Assembly: GCF_020386615.1 (NCBI RefSeq)
Contig: NZ_CP077769.1
Span: forward strand, 558,001-622,000
Direction of reading: 5' to 3'
From: Chitinophaga pendula
Lineage (GTDB): Bacteria > Bacteroidota > Bacteroidia > Chitinophagales > Chitinophagaceae
DNA length: 64,000 bases
This document shows positions 56,098-64,000 of this stretch, piece after piece. How positions within the stretch are numbered: the first letter of the stretch is position 1; each line of letters starts with the position of its first letter. A model generated the notes under the pieces. It had not been told where the DNA came from. It saw only the letters and a list, made by a program, of their open reading frames with translations, and made no database searches. The translations under genes and the position numbers were made by a program.

Positions 56098-57007
56098 GTC
56101 TAATCTGTGCTACTACTTTGTCTCCACCTTGTGCCAATATTTCCTGTGCGGCTTCTCTTCCTAATGTGATGGCTTGCTCCAGGGGTATTTGCTTTTCAGT
56201 AGTAAAGACGGTCTGGCCGTCGAGGCTGGAGAGCTCCCCGGAAAAGTGGAGTATATTGTCTTTTATATGGGCGTATGCGCTGATAGGAGTTGTACAACCT
56301 CCCATTAACGTACGAAGGAAATCACGTTCTACAAATGTACAGAGGGCAGTGGCTTCATCATTGAAGGCGGCGCAGGCATCCAGGCAGAAGGCATCGTCTT
56401 CGCGGCAGGCAGCTACCACTGCACCTTGGGCAGGAGCTGGCAACATCCAGTCCAGCGCCATTGAGGTATCCGGCCGGATACCAATACGCTCTAGACCTGC
56501 CATAGCGAAGATGGCACCATCCCATTGTTCATCTGCCAGTTTTTGCAAACGGGTGTTGACATTACCACGGATATTATGTACCTGGTGTTTGGGATAACGG
56601 CGCAGCCATTGTGCTTTACGTCTTACGCTGCCGGTAGCTATATGGGCTACATAGTCCGGATCGGTGAGGAAAGCTGCATCCTGTTGATACACCAGCAGGT
56701 CTTTTTCAGGTCCTCGTTGGAGGATAGCAGCGGTAATAAGTTGTTTGGGTAATTGGGTAGGGACGTCTTTCAGGGAGTGGACCGCAATATCTATACGGTT
56801 GTTGAGCAAAGCGATATCCAGGCTTTTGGTAAAGATGCCTTGTACGCCGATCTCATATAACGGGGTGACCAGGTCAATATCTCCTTCACTTTTGATTGGT
56901 ACCAGTGTGGTCTGATATCCCTGAGCTGTTAGCAGATCCTTTACCCGGTTGGCCTGCCAGAGTGCCAGCTGGCTTTCGCGGGTGCCTATCCTGATTATTT
57001 TGTCCAT
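56087..57007 (-). CDS. hemC: Hydroxymethylbilane synthase (porphobilinogen deaminase)
   Basis: A 306-residue enzyme that joins four porphobilinogens on a covalently bound dipyrromethane cofactor. The cofactor cysteine is Cys238 in LMGGCTTPISA. Substrate-binding stretches are IGTRESQLALWQAN (7-20), GIFTKSLDIALL, AVHSLKDVPTQLP (75-87, with the catalytic Asp) and GSVRRKAQWLRRYP. The length is normal. It starts 3 bases after hemA and overlaps hemD, so these three are probably translated together. Confidence 0.97.
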   Translation of the reverse strand: MDKIIRIGTRESQLALWQANRVKDLLTAQGYQTTLVPIKSEGDIDLVTPLYEIGVQGIFTKSLDIALLNNRIDIAVHSLKDVPTQLPKQLITAAILQRGPEKDLLVYQQDAAFLTDPDYVAHIATGSVRRKAQWLRRYPKHQVHNIRGNVNTRLQKLADEQWDGAIFAMAGLERIGIRPDTSMALDWMLPAPAQGAVVAACREDDAFCLDACAAFNDEATALCTFVERDFLRTLMGGCTTPISAYAHIKDNILHFSGELSSLDGQTVFTTEKQIPLEQAITLGREAAQEILAQGGDKVVAQIRHAG

Positions 57008-57010
57008 TGT

Positions 57011-58264
57011 TTATTCCTGATTGACGCCGGTTTCGAAAATGTCATTGATCATGGAGATGTACAGGTCACTCTTTTCAGTTTCCTTACGTACTTTACCGGC
57101 CATGAGGTTGATCATCTTTTGTATGATACGGGAAGAGACTTCTTCAATATCCTCCAATTTATACTGGGCGCCGTTTTTTTGCTGATTTATTTCGCGTGTG
57201 TGTATTTCGTGTAATTTGTCTTTTACCGCTTTGAGTACTACCGCGTGTTTACGCATTTTATACCAGTATAGGAACTCCTCCATATGTTCGTCAATAATAG
57301 ATAAGGCCCTGGGTATTTCTTTTTCCCGCAGTTGTAAAGTTTCATCTTGTATCTTGGAGAGTTCATCCACATTGATCAATTCTATATGTGGCAGTGCTGC
57401 TACTTCCTGTTCGACATTGAAAGGGATGGACAGGTCGACGATCAGTTTAGGCTGGCTATCCTTCAGCTGAGCGGCTAGTACTGTTGGTTGTGGTGCATTG
57501 GAAGCTACCAGAATCACATCAGCGGCCTGCATTTCGGCAGCCAGTTCTTCATAGGGTGCAAAGCGTAAACCATGTTTACCAGCAAAATCTACCGCTACCG
57601 TCAGTGTCCGGTTAATAAGGGTGATATCCCTGATCCCCAGGTATTCTTTCAGGTTCTTGCAGGTATTGCGTCCTATTTTACCTACACCCAGCAACAACAG
57701 TTTCTTATCACGTATATGGGGTACCCGTTGCTCCAGCAAACGTACCGTTGCAAATGCCACGGATACGGTACCTGCACTCAGGTCTGTTTCGTTTTTGATT
57801 AATTTGGATACCTGTATCACACTGTTCACCAACCGTTCCAGAAAACTACCCAGACATCCCTGGGTCTTGGCAAATTTTGCAGCATTCCTGATCTGACCTA
57901 CTATTTCGTAATCTCCCAATATCTGGGAATCAAGGCCGGTACCTACCTGGTATAGATGCCGGATGGCATCTTCTCCTGATCTGACATAAGCCCGCTGTGC
58001 AAAAAGTTCACTGTCGCCATTTGTTTCCGTACAAAGCAAGTTGATCAAGTCCTGGGCGGTAGGTGCAAAGCCATATACCTCCGTCCGATTGCAGGTAGAG
58101 AGTATAAAGAGATCATCCAATTCAACAGTTTTCGCGCGCTTCAGCAGGTTTTCATATTGTGCCGGATTAATGGCGAACAATCCTCTGATAGCAGCGTCTG
58201 TTTTTTTGTAGTTGATCCCAACGGCGTGAAAGTTGGAAATATCCTTTGAGTGATTGACCTGCAT
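57011..58264 (-). CDS. hemA: Glutamyl-tRNA reductase
   Basis: A 417-residue enzyme that reduces glutamyl-tRNA to glutamate 1-semialdehyde, the first and usually controlled step of tetrapyrrole synthesis. The catalytic cysteine is Cys58 in LSTCNRTEVYG. The glutamate-recognition segment GTGLDSQILGDYEIVGQIR is at about 107-125, and the NADPH-binding motif LLLGVGKIGRNTCKNL at about 185-200. The helical dimerisation domain ends the protein. It heads the minus-strand operon. A TATTTTTG element at 58294-58287 may be its -7 promoter element, 23 bases before the ATG. Confidence 0.96.
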   Translation of the reverse strand: MQVNHSKDISNFHAVGINYKKTDAAIRGLFAINPAQYENLLKRAKTVELDDLFILSTCNRTEVYGFAPTAQDLINLLCTETNGDSELFAQRAYVRSGEDAIRHLYQVGTGLDSQILGDYEIVGQIRNAAKFAKTQGCLGSFLERLVNSVIQVSKLIKNETDLSAGTVSVAFATVRLLEQRVPHIRDKKLLLLGVGKIGRNTCKNLKEYLGIRDITLINRTLTVAVDFAGKHGLRFAPYEELAAEMQAADVILVASNAPQPTVLAAQLKDSQPKLIVDLSIPFNVEQEVAALPHIELINVDELSKIQDETLQLREKEIPRALSIIDEHMEEFLYWYKMRKHAVVLKAVKDKLHEIHTREINQQKNGAQYKLEDIEEVSSRIIQKMINLMAGKVRKETEKSDLYISMINDIFETGVNQE

Positions 58265-58504
58265 TTTATTCTAAGCTTCCTGGCTGCAAAAATACTGGCA
58301 TACGCTGCAACTAAAGGCTTTAAGCTGTCATTAGTGTGTCATTTCTATACCTGGTAATACAACCTCCTAAAAAATGATTTTTGTCAGCTTTCCAGCAGCA
58401 CGGCTGCAAATGATTGCATAAATATAGGCACGGCTGAAAAAGACTTGCAAATATATGACACATCGCCGGAACCGTGGAATAAGTGATAAATACGCGAATG
58501 CACA

Positions 58505-58531
58505 TTTGTGTTTATTAGTTAATTACTTTTG
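58505..58531 (+). promoter_or_regulatory. Probable promoter of hemH
   Basis: TTTG at 58505-58508 and TACTTTTG at 58524-58531 resemble the Bacteroidota -33/-7 pair, though the 15-base spacer is shorter than usual. It lies 20 bases before the start codon, in the divergent hemA-hemH gap. Confidence 0.5.
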
Positions 58532-58551
58532 CATCAATCTTAAGAAGCACA

Positions 58552-59592
58552 ATGGTATCTAAATCTGATGTAGGGATCGTATTGATGAACCTGGGATCTC
58601 CGGATAGTACGGCTGTTCCCGATGTGAAGCGTTATCTGATGGAATTTCTGATGGACAAAAGGGTGATAGACTACCCTTACCTGTTCCGGCTGTTGCTGGT
58701 AGGAGGGATCATCGTACCCCGGCGGGCCCCCAAGTCCGCAGAAGCTTACCGGTCTATCTGGTGGGAAGAAGGTTCTCCACTGATCGTACTGACAAAACAA
58801 TTGCAGCAAGCGGTACAGCAAGATATCGACATTCCCGTTGAGATCGCGATGCGGTATGGCAATCCTTCTCCTGAGGCAGCGTATGACAAGTTGCTGACAG
58901 AAAATCCGGGTATACGGGAAGTTATACTCCTGCCTCTATATCCGCATTATGCTATGTCGTCTTACGAGACTGCCGCAGCATATGCCAAACAGATACATAA
59001 GCAGAAAAAGTATCCGTTTAAGCTAAGCGTAGTACCTCCCTTCTATGACGAGCCCGATTATATCAATGCAGTTGCGGAAAGTATGCGCTCCTACCTGCAA
59101 CAGGACTACGATTATGTGCTGTTCAGCTATCATGGCGTACCGGAAAGACATATTAAAAAAGGAGATGTTACCGGCCAACATTGCCTGCAGGTGGAAGATT
59201 GCTGTCATGTTAACTCCCCGGCCCATCCATATTGTTACCGGCACCAGGTACATATTACTGCGGAAAAAGTAGCTGCACAACTTGGCATCCCGCGTGAAAA
59301 GTGGGGCATTTCCTTCCAATCCCGGCTGGGAAGGGAAGAATGGCTCAAACCGTATACTGCCGAACGTTTTGAAAAGCTGCCTAAAGAAGGAAAGAAAAAA
59401 CTGCTGGTAGTATGTCCTGCCTTTGTATCTGACTGTCTGGAAACATTGGAAGAAATAGGCGTGGAAGGGAAACACAGCTTCCTGGAAAATGGAGGAGAAA
59501 GTTTTACCATGATTCCCTGCGTAAACGTTCATCCGCTGTGGGTGAAAGCCATTATCAAATATTGCACAACCGGTGTGGAGCAACCTGCGTAG
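58552..59592 (+). CDS. hemH: Ferrochelatase
   Basis: A 346-residue enzyme that inserts ferrous iron into the porphyrin. Family features are VLMNLGSPDS (10-19), EIAMRYGNPSPEAA (about 97-110), the catalytic histidine His194 in SYHGVPERH, and the acidic region PAFVSDCLETLEEI. After the histidine comes a cysteine-bearing insert with Cys211, Cys217, Cys218 and Cys228 (HCLQVEDCC and HPYCY). This could bind a [2Fe-2S] cluster as in some bacterial ferrochelatases, but cluster binding is not proven by sequence. It diverges from hemA and precedes hemY. An inverted repeat (59571-59579 with 59593-59601) spans its stop codon. Confidence 0.96.
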   Translation: MVSKSDVGIVLMNLGSPDSTAVPDVKRYLMEFLMDKRVIDYPYLFRLLLVGGIIVPRRAPKSAEAYRSIWWEEGSPLIVLTKQLQQAVQQDIDIPVEIAMRYGNPSPEAAYDKLLTENPGIREVILLPLYPHYAMSSYETAAAYAKQIHKQKKYPFKLSVVPPFYDEPDYINAVAESMRSYLQQDYDYVLFSYHGVPERHIKKGDVTGQHCLQVEDCCHVNSPAHPYCYRHQVHITAEKVAAQLGIPREKWGISFQSRLGREEWLKPYTAERFEKLPKEGKKKLLVVCPAFVSDCLETLEEIGVEGKHSFLENGGESFTMIPCVNVHPLWVKAIIKYCTTGVEQPA

Positions 59593-59601
59593 TCCACACC
59601 G
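59571..59601. repeat. Inverted repeat across the hemH stop codon
   Basis: CGGTGTGGA (59571-59579) and TCCACACCG (59593-59601) are exact inverted repeats that place the stop codon at the edge of the loop. No T tract follows. A second exact repeat, GCCAGATT (59650-59657) with AATCTGGC (59666-59673), lies in the 190-base gap before hemY. Either could slow or end transcription or act as a protein site. Confidence 0.5.
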
Positions 59602-59782
59602 TTCCTATACACCGGCTTACTGATCTATTGCTGAGAAGTGCATGCAACAGCCAGATTTGTGGAATAATCTGGCACAACATTCGCGCTGTCATTTGTATAC
59701 AGGCACAACCACATCCAATTGTATTGCTCCTAACCCTGCATGCAGCTTGTTTATCGTGCACTCAGCATTTAAATAAGGTCAT

Positions 59783-61138
59783 ATGAACCAACAAGAACAA
59801 CCCATTCTCATTGTAGGCGGAGGCATCACAGGATTATCATTGGCCTATGAGCTACAGCAACTGCGTATACCATATGTGGTACTGGAAGCCGGCGACCACA
59901 CCGGTGGCACCATTCAATCCTTACAGAAAGAAGGTTTCGAACTGGATGCAGGGCCTAACTCCATCGGTGCAACTCCGCACACGCTTTCATTCATCCGTGA
60001 AATCGGGCTTCAGGACGCTTTGCTGGAGGCCAATGCTACCAGCAAAAAACGTTATCTGCTTCGCAACAATCAGTTGCACGCCATTTCGCCACATCCGGCT
60101 AAAATTATGTCCTCCGCTTATATCAGCGCTGGCTCCAAATGGAAATTGTTTACGGAGAAGTTCCGTAAATCAAAGCCGCAACACGAGGATGAATCCGTGC
60201 AGGAATTTGTTACCCGTCGTTTTAATAAAGAGATCAGCGACTATCTCTTTGATCCGGTACTGTCGGGCATCTATGCCGGTGACCCTGCCCGCTTATCCGT
60301 TAAGGAAGTATTGCCAGCCCTTCCCCGTTGGGAAAAAGAATATGGCAGCGTATTCAGTGGGCTGATGAAAAACAAGGGAGCTATGGGCGGGCGCAAGATC
60401 ATTTCCTTTAAAGGAGGCAGCATTACCCTCATCAAACGACTGCAGGCATTACTGACAGGGCCGGTAAGAACTCATTGCCGTGTACAGAACATACAAAAGG
60501 ATCCCAACGGCTACCTGGTTACTTACCAGCAGCATCAGGAAACGGCATCTCTCAGTGTAGGCCGGGTAGTATTTACATCGCCTGCTTATAGTACTGCTGA
60601 TATTATCCGTGAGCTGGATGCCGGCACTGCCGATGTGCTGCGCGATATCCACTATCCGCGTATGGGTGTACTGCACCTGGGATTTGACCGTGCAGCCATT
60701 CGTAATATGCCGGAAGGGTTTGGATTTCTGGTACCGAAACTGGAACGCAAACATTTCCTGGGTGCGATCTGTAATTCTATGATATTTCCGTCCAAAGCAC
60801 CGGTAGATAAGGTATTGCTGACCGTCTTCATAGGTGGTGTGCTGGGTGAAATATTTTTTGATGAATATGGGAGTAATACGTTGCAGGATATGGTGGTCAA
60901 GGAGGTGTCCGATGTACTGCAGGCTACTGCAACACCCGTGATGCGGCATTTCAGTAAATGGGAGCGGGCCATTCCGCAGCCTAACGTTGGTTTTGGACAT
61001 GTCCGTGCCGCAGTACAGCAATTTCAAGAGGCGCATCCCGGTCTGCATCTGGCTGGTAACTACCTCAGCGGGGTATCTGTACCGGCCATACTACTGGCAG
61101 CGGCTAATTTGGCCAAAGAATTGGAACAACAACCCTGA
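59783..61138 (+). CDS. hemY: Protoporphyrinogen oxidase (HemY/HemG-type flavoprotein)
   Basis: A 451-residue FAD-dependent oxidase that converts protoporphyrinogen to protoporphyrin (or coproporphyrinogen to coproporphyrin in some lineages). The FAD-binding motif ILIVGGGITGLSLAYEL is at about 8-24, followed by EAGDHTGGTIQSLQKEGFEL (about 35-54). The family phrase YLFDPVLSGIYAGDPARLS is at about 155-173, and the C-terminal FAD-contacting segment is GLHLAGNYLSGVSVPAILLA. With an intact hemE-hemF-hemH set, the protoporphyrin-dependent route is the more likely one. It follows hemH by 190 bases. Confidence 0.93.
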   Translation: MNQQEQPILIVGGGITGLSLAYELQQLRIPYVVLEAGDHTGGTIQSLQKEGFELDAGPNSIGATPHTLSFIREIGLQDALLEANATSKKRYLLRNNQLHAISPHPAKIMSSAYISAGSKWKLFTEKFRKSKPQHEDESVQEFVTRRFNKEISDYLFDPVLSGIYAGDPARLSVKEVLPALPRWEKEYGSVFSGLMKNKGAMGGRKIISFKGGSITLIKRLQALLTGPVRTHCRVQNIQKDPNGYLVTYQQHQETASLSVGRVVFTSPAYSTADIIRELDAGTADVLRDIHYPRMGVLHLGFDRAAIRNMPEGFGFLVPKLERKHFLGAICNSMIFPSKAPVDKVLLTVFIGGVLGEIFFDEYGSNTLQDMVVKEVSDVLQATATPVMRHFSKWERAIPQPNVGFGHVRAAVQQFQEAHPGLHLAGNYLSGVSVPAILLAAANLAKELEQQP

Positions 61139-61173
61139 TAAGCGCCCTTTTCTTTTTTCCTTCTCTACATAGC

Positions 61174-61226
61174 GTGCTTTCTCTGGCAGACTCCTCCGTT
61201 GTCTGTGGGAAAGCACGTACTTTTTT
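61174..61226 (+). terminator. Terminator after hemY
   Basis: GTGCTTTC (61174-61181) pairs with GAAAGCAC (61209-61216), with an inner CAGAC/GTCTG stem, followed by GTACTTTTTT. It lies 35 bases after the hemY stop codon. Confidence 0.75.
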
Positions 61227-61332
61227 AACAAGTAACCATCTACGTTCCTATAGCTTCCGCTGAAAAAATAATATATATATTTCTGCGGTTGTTAGGCTTT
61301 TTTCTTTAAATTCCATTATAAATTTCCACCAG

Positions 61333-62466
61333 ATGATTGCAGGTATCCTACAGGAAAAAAACGGCGAAAGCCGTGTTTCGTTAGTTCCAGAGGTCGTAAA
61401 GCAACTCAGCAGCCAGGGCATCACCATCTGGGTGGAACAGGATGCCGGCCGTCTGGCCTGGTATAACGACGAGGCCTATACGCAGGCTGGTGCAGTGATC
61501 AAACCCCGCGAAATAATTCTTCAACAAGCACAATTGATCCTTAGTATACAGGTACCTGACCGCAGCACCTGGGAGCAACTTCCGGCGGGTGCGGTCATCA
61601 TAGGCGTCTACCAGCCGCTTTATCATGCTGGACTTATGCAGCAGTGGGCGGCACATGGACTGACCGTTTTTAGCCTGGATAGCATTCCCCGTACTACCCG
61701 GGCACAGAGCATGGACGTATTGAGCTCTCAAGCCAATATTGCGGGATATAAGGCGGTGTTGCTGGCAGCCAGTAATTATAGCCGTTATTTTCCTATGTTC
61801 ATGACAGCGGCGGGTAGTATTGCTCCTGCAAAAGTGTTGGTGTTGGGGGCTGGGGTAGCAGGGCTGCAGGCGGTGGCTACGGCCCGCAGGCTGGGGGCCG
61901 TAGTGGAAGTGTTCGATACACGGCCGGCCGTGAAAGAAGAAGTCATGAGCCTCGGTGCGAAATTCATTGAGGTGGAAGGTGCTGCTGATGCCTCCAAAGC
62001 CGGCGGATATGCAGTAGAACAATCCGTAGATTATCTCCGCAGGCAGGAGGCTAAAATAGCAGAGAGTACTGCAAAAGCAGATATTGTGATCACTACCGCT
62101 CAGATCCCTGGCAAACAGGCGCCTGTACTGATCACGACGGACATGCTGGAGCGTATGCGTCCCGGTGCTGTGATCGTTGATCTGGCAGCTGCTACGGGTG
62201 GTAATACTGCTGTGTCGCGGAACAATGAAACCGTTATCCACAATGGCGTTACCGTTATCGGTCATTCCAGCCTGGCAGCTACCATGCCTGCCGACGCGAG
62301 TAAGTTATATGCCAGGAATGTTTCCAACTTCCTGCAGCTACTGTGGAAAGATAATCAGTTATCGCTCAATTTTGAGGACGACATTGTCCGGGGCGCCTGT
62401 ATCGTGCATAACGGGGATATACTGATGGAGCGGTTGAAGACAGTGACATTGCCAGGCAATGTATAA
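61333..62466 (+). CDS. pntAA: NAD(P) transhydrogenase, alpha subunit part 1 (NAD-binding domain I)
   Basis: A 377-residue soluble NAD(H)-binding domain of the proton-translocating transhydrogenase. The N-terminal half (about 1-130) resembles alanine dehydrogenase. The central Rossmann domain has VLVLGAGVAGLQAVATARRL (about 168-187), then FDTRPAVKEEVMSLGAKFIE. The mobile-loop region with QIPGKQAPVLIT and GAVIVDLAAATGGN follows. It is the separate-polypeptide form, in which domain I is split from the membrane part, as in Rhodospirillum. It is first of a three-gene set with 25- and 89-base gaps. Confidence 0.94.
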   Translation: MIAGILQEKNGESRVSLVPEVVKQLSSQGITIWVEQDAGRLAWYNDEAYTQAGAVIKPREIILQQAQLILSIQVPDRSTWEQLPAGAVIIGVYQPLYHAGLMQQWAAHGLTVFSLDSIPRTTRAQSMDVLSSQANIAGYKAVLLAASNYSRYFPMFMTAAGSIAPAKVLVLGAGVAGLQAVATARRLGAVVEVFDTRPAVKEEVMSLGAKFIEVEGAADASKAGGYAVEQSVDYLRRQEAKIAESTAKADIVITTAQIPGKQAPVLITTDMLERMRPGAVIVDLAAATGGNTAVSRNNETVIHNGVTVIGHSSLAATMPADASKLYARNVSNFLQLLWKDNQLSLNFEDDIVRGACIVHNGDILMERLKTVTLPGNV

Positions 62467-62491
62467 GCAACGCACCTAAATCTTCATACAT

Positions 62492-62806
62492 ATGGAACCC
62501 ATTATCTTCTTTGTACAACAGCATATATCGCTGATATATATTGTGATCCTGTCTGTATTTCTGGGCATCGAAGTGATATCCCGCGTTCCCGCTGTCCTGC
62601 ATACACCCTTGATGAGCGGGGCCAATGCCATACACGGTGTCGTGATCATCGGCGCTATTATCGTGATGGGGCAGGCAGCTGCAGATAATTACCTGGCGCT
62701 TATATTGGGATTCCTGGCCGTTATATTGGGTACGCTCAATGTAGTGGGCGGTTTTGTTGTGACGGACCGCATGCTGGAAATGTTCAAAGGGAAGAAGAAA
62801 AGCTGA
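62492..62806 (+). CDS. pntAB: NAD(P) transhydrogenase, alpha subunit part 2 (membrane domain)
   Basis: A 104-residue membrane subunit with three or four hydrophobic helices (about 8-28, 40-62, 66-92). Conserved features are the phrase FLGIEVISRVPAVLHTPLMS at about 23-42, which leads into GANAIHGVVIIGAI, and the ending NVVGGFVVTDRMLEMF. It corresponds to the membrane part of alpha subunits and forms the proton channel together with the helices of PntB. The small size is normal for the split form. It lies between pntAA and pntB. Confidence 0.95.
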   Translation: MEPIIFFVQQHISLIYIVILSVFLGIEVISRVPAVLHTPLMSGANAIHGVVIIGAIIVMGQAAADNYLALILGFLAVILGTLNVVGGFVVTDRMLEMFKGKKKS

Positions 62807-62895
62807 CTGCCATCGCCTGACAATGAGGGCAGCCCTATATTGTTATGTGAACCCTGACAGTGAATACAGGATTACAGGATCTAATAAAAACCTTT

Positions 62896-64000
62896 ATGCA
62901 AAGCAGCCTACTTTCTATTATCTACCTGATCGGATCTGTTACTTTTATTATCGGACTTAAAATGCTGAGCCATCCGGCAAGTGCCCGTAAAGGCAATCTG
63001 GTGGCGGCGGGAGGTATGACACTGGCTATACTGGGTACTATTTTCCTGTATGAGAAAGAGGGGGTACGTCTACATAACTATGGATGGATATTCGGAGGGC
63101 TGGCCATCGGTGCTTTTGTGGGGGTATTGGCGGCCAGGAAAGTGAAAATGACCGCTATGCCCGAGATGGTCAGTTTGTTCAACGGAATGGGGGGGGCCTG
63201 TGCTGCGCTCATCTCTGTGGTAGAGTATAATCACCTGCTCTCGTCGCAGCAGATGCCGGCAGGGTTGTCGCTGATCATCCTGTTGGGGTTGATTATCGGC
63301 ATTGTCTCCTTTGCCGGAAGTATGATCGCCTGGGGAAAATTGAATGGAAGTATCAGGGACTATTCTTTCAAAGGGCAACATATTTTCAATCTGGTGATCC
63401 TGGCGGTACTGCTGTTATTAGCGGCTTATCTGGTCGTGATCGCCGGTAATACCGGTGCTGTTTTTACCCGGGCACTGTTCTTTTATACCTTACTGTTATT
63501 GTCAATCGTCTATGGGATCTGTTTTGTAATGCCTATCGGCGGGGCCGACATGCCGGTGGTGATTTCCCTGCTGAATTCCTTTACAGGTGTTGCAGCTGCC
63601 TGTGGCGGTTTCCTTTATGACAATCCGGTCATGCTGACTGGGGGGATACTGGTAGGTTCTGCCGGTACGATACTTACAATACTCATGTGTAAGGCTATGA
63701 ATCGTTCTCTTAAGAATGTACTCATCGGCTCGTTCGGTGGTACGAAAGCGGGCGCTTCAACAGGAGTGCAAGGTGTATATAAGGCGATCAGTCTTTCTGA
63801 TACAGCGGTGGTACTGGCTTACGCCAACAAGGTGATGATCGTTCCGGGATATGGCCTGGCAGTGGCGCAGGCGCAACATGTATGTCACGAACTGGAAAAA
63901 TTACTGGAGGAAAGGGGGGTGGAGGTGAAATATGCGATCCATCCGGTTGCGGGCCGCATGCCCGGACACATGAATGTATTGCTGGCGGAAGCGGATGTAT
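62896..64000 (+). CDS. pntB: NAD(P) transhydrogenase beta subunit, 5' part
   Basis: The frame opens at the ATG at 62896 (MQSSLLSIIYLIGSVTFIIG) and runs to the window edge, giving 368 codons of an expected 460 or so. About eight membrane helices fill residues 1-265. Conserved phrases include MPEMVSLFNGMGGACAALIS (about 92-111), FALTLLSIVYGICFVMPIGG-like sequence and MPVVISLLNSFTGVAAACGG. The NADP-binding domain III follows from about residue 290, with IVPGYGLAVAQAQH (about 315-328) and the start of HPVAGRMPGHMNVLLAEADV. It completes the enzyme that drives NADPH formation with the proton gradient. The C-terminus lies outside the window. Confidence 0.95.
   Translation, partial: MQSSLLSIIYLIGSVTFIIGLKMLSHPASARKGNLVAAGGMTLAILGTIFLYEKEGVRLHNYGWIFGGLAIGAFVGVLAARKVKMTAMPEMVSLFNGMGGACAALISVVEYNHLLSSQQMPAGLSLIILLGLIIGIVSFAGSMIAWGKLNGSIRDYSFKGQHIFNLVILAVLLLLAAYLVVIAGNTGAVFTRALFFYTLLLLSIVYGICFVMPIGGADMPVVISLLNSFTGVAAACGGFLYDNPVMLTGGILVGSAGTILTILMCKAMNRSLKNVLIGSFGGTKAGASTGVQGVYKAISLSDTAVVLAYANKVMIVPGYGLAVAQAQHVCHELEKLLEERGVEVKYAIHPVAGRMPGHMNVLLAEADV

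Overview
The window is chromosomal DNA of a member of the Bacteroidota, most likely a Chitinophaga-like member of the Chitinophagaceae (inferred from gene content and protein style, not from a marker comparison). Supporting signs are a SusC/SusD pair, a CarboxypepD_reg-like TonB-dependent receptor, BlaI/BlaR1 proteins with TonB C-terminal domains, three-gene succinate dehydrogenase in the order C-A-B, many promoters of the Bacteroidota form TTTG-N19-TAnnTTTG, almost no Shine-Dalgarno sequences, and a tRNA without an encoded CCA end.

Layout. 1-800: the 5' end of a TonB-dependent receptor on the minus strand behind a TPP riboswitch, so probably a thiamine importer. 800-3,850: ssb, initiator tRNA, era, der. 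3,960-8,650: a small lipoprotein, a C-terminal processing protease, a sugar kinase paired with murQ (MurNAc salvage) and an unknown acidic protein. 8,780-12,420: the sdhCAB operon. 12,500-16,230: a Tat-exported Gfo/Idh/MocA oxidoreductase and an oligopeptidase B-like lipoprotein. 16,300-19,613: a decayed peptide-export locus, with a frameshifted remnant of a lantibiotic dehydratase, an intact C39-peptidase ABC exporter and a very short HlyD-type adaptor. 19,637-22,050: murI, a beta carbonic anhydrase and an EcsC protein on the minus strand. 22,200-29,990: ABC-F protein, response regulator, coiled-coil membrane protein, an exonuclease, holA, ribF, purM. 30,040-33,000: a three-gene BlaI-BlaR1-TonB_C operon with a clear operator at its start site. 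33,100-36,870: ftsE, a possible structured RNA, rpsO, pnp. 37,200-41,000: a secreted unknown, prmA, plsY and an M48 lipoprotein protease. 41,000-46,950: a SusC/SusD pair, oxyR and a YdeI-family protein. 47,000-50,960: a secreted unknown, a GT2 glycosyltransferase, a methyltransferase and a secreted esterase.

51,033-61,138 is a complete heme locus. hemA-C-D-E-F-B-L run on the minus strand and hemH-hemY diverge from them, together covering every step from glutamyl-tRNA to protoheme by the C5 route with oxygen-dependent HemF. The window ends in the three-gene proton-translocating transhydrogenase pntAA-pntAB-pntB, with pntB cut by the window edge.

Most of the window is ordinary housekeeping DNA. 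The parts most worth a second look are the decaying lanthipeptide-type export locus, the BlaI operator with its TonB_C-bearing operon, the TPP-controlled receptor, the ftsE-rpsO intergenic RNA candidate, and a perfect -24/-12 (sigma-54) match upstream of the M48 protease. I saw no CRISPR array, insertion sequence, prophage, rRNA or replication origin.
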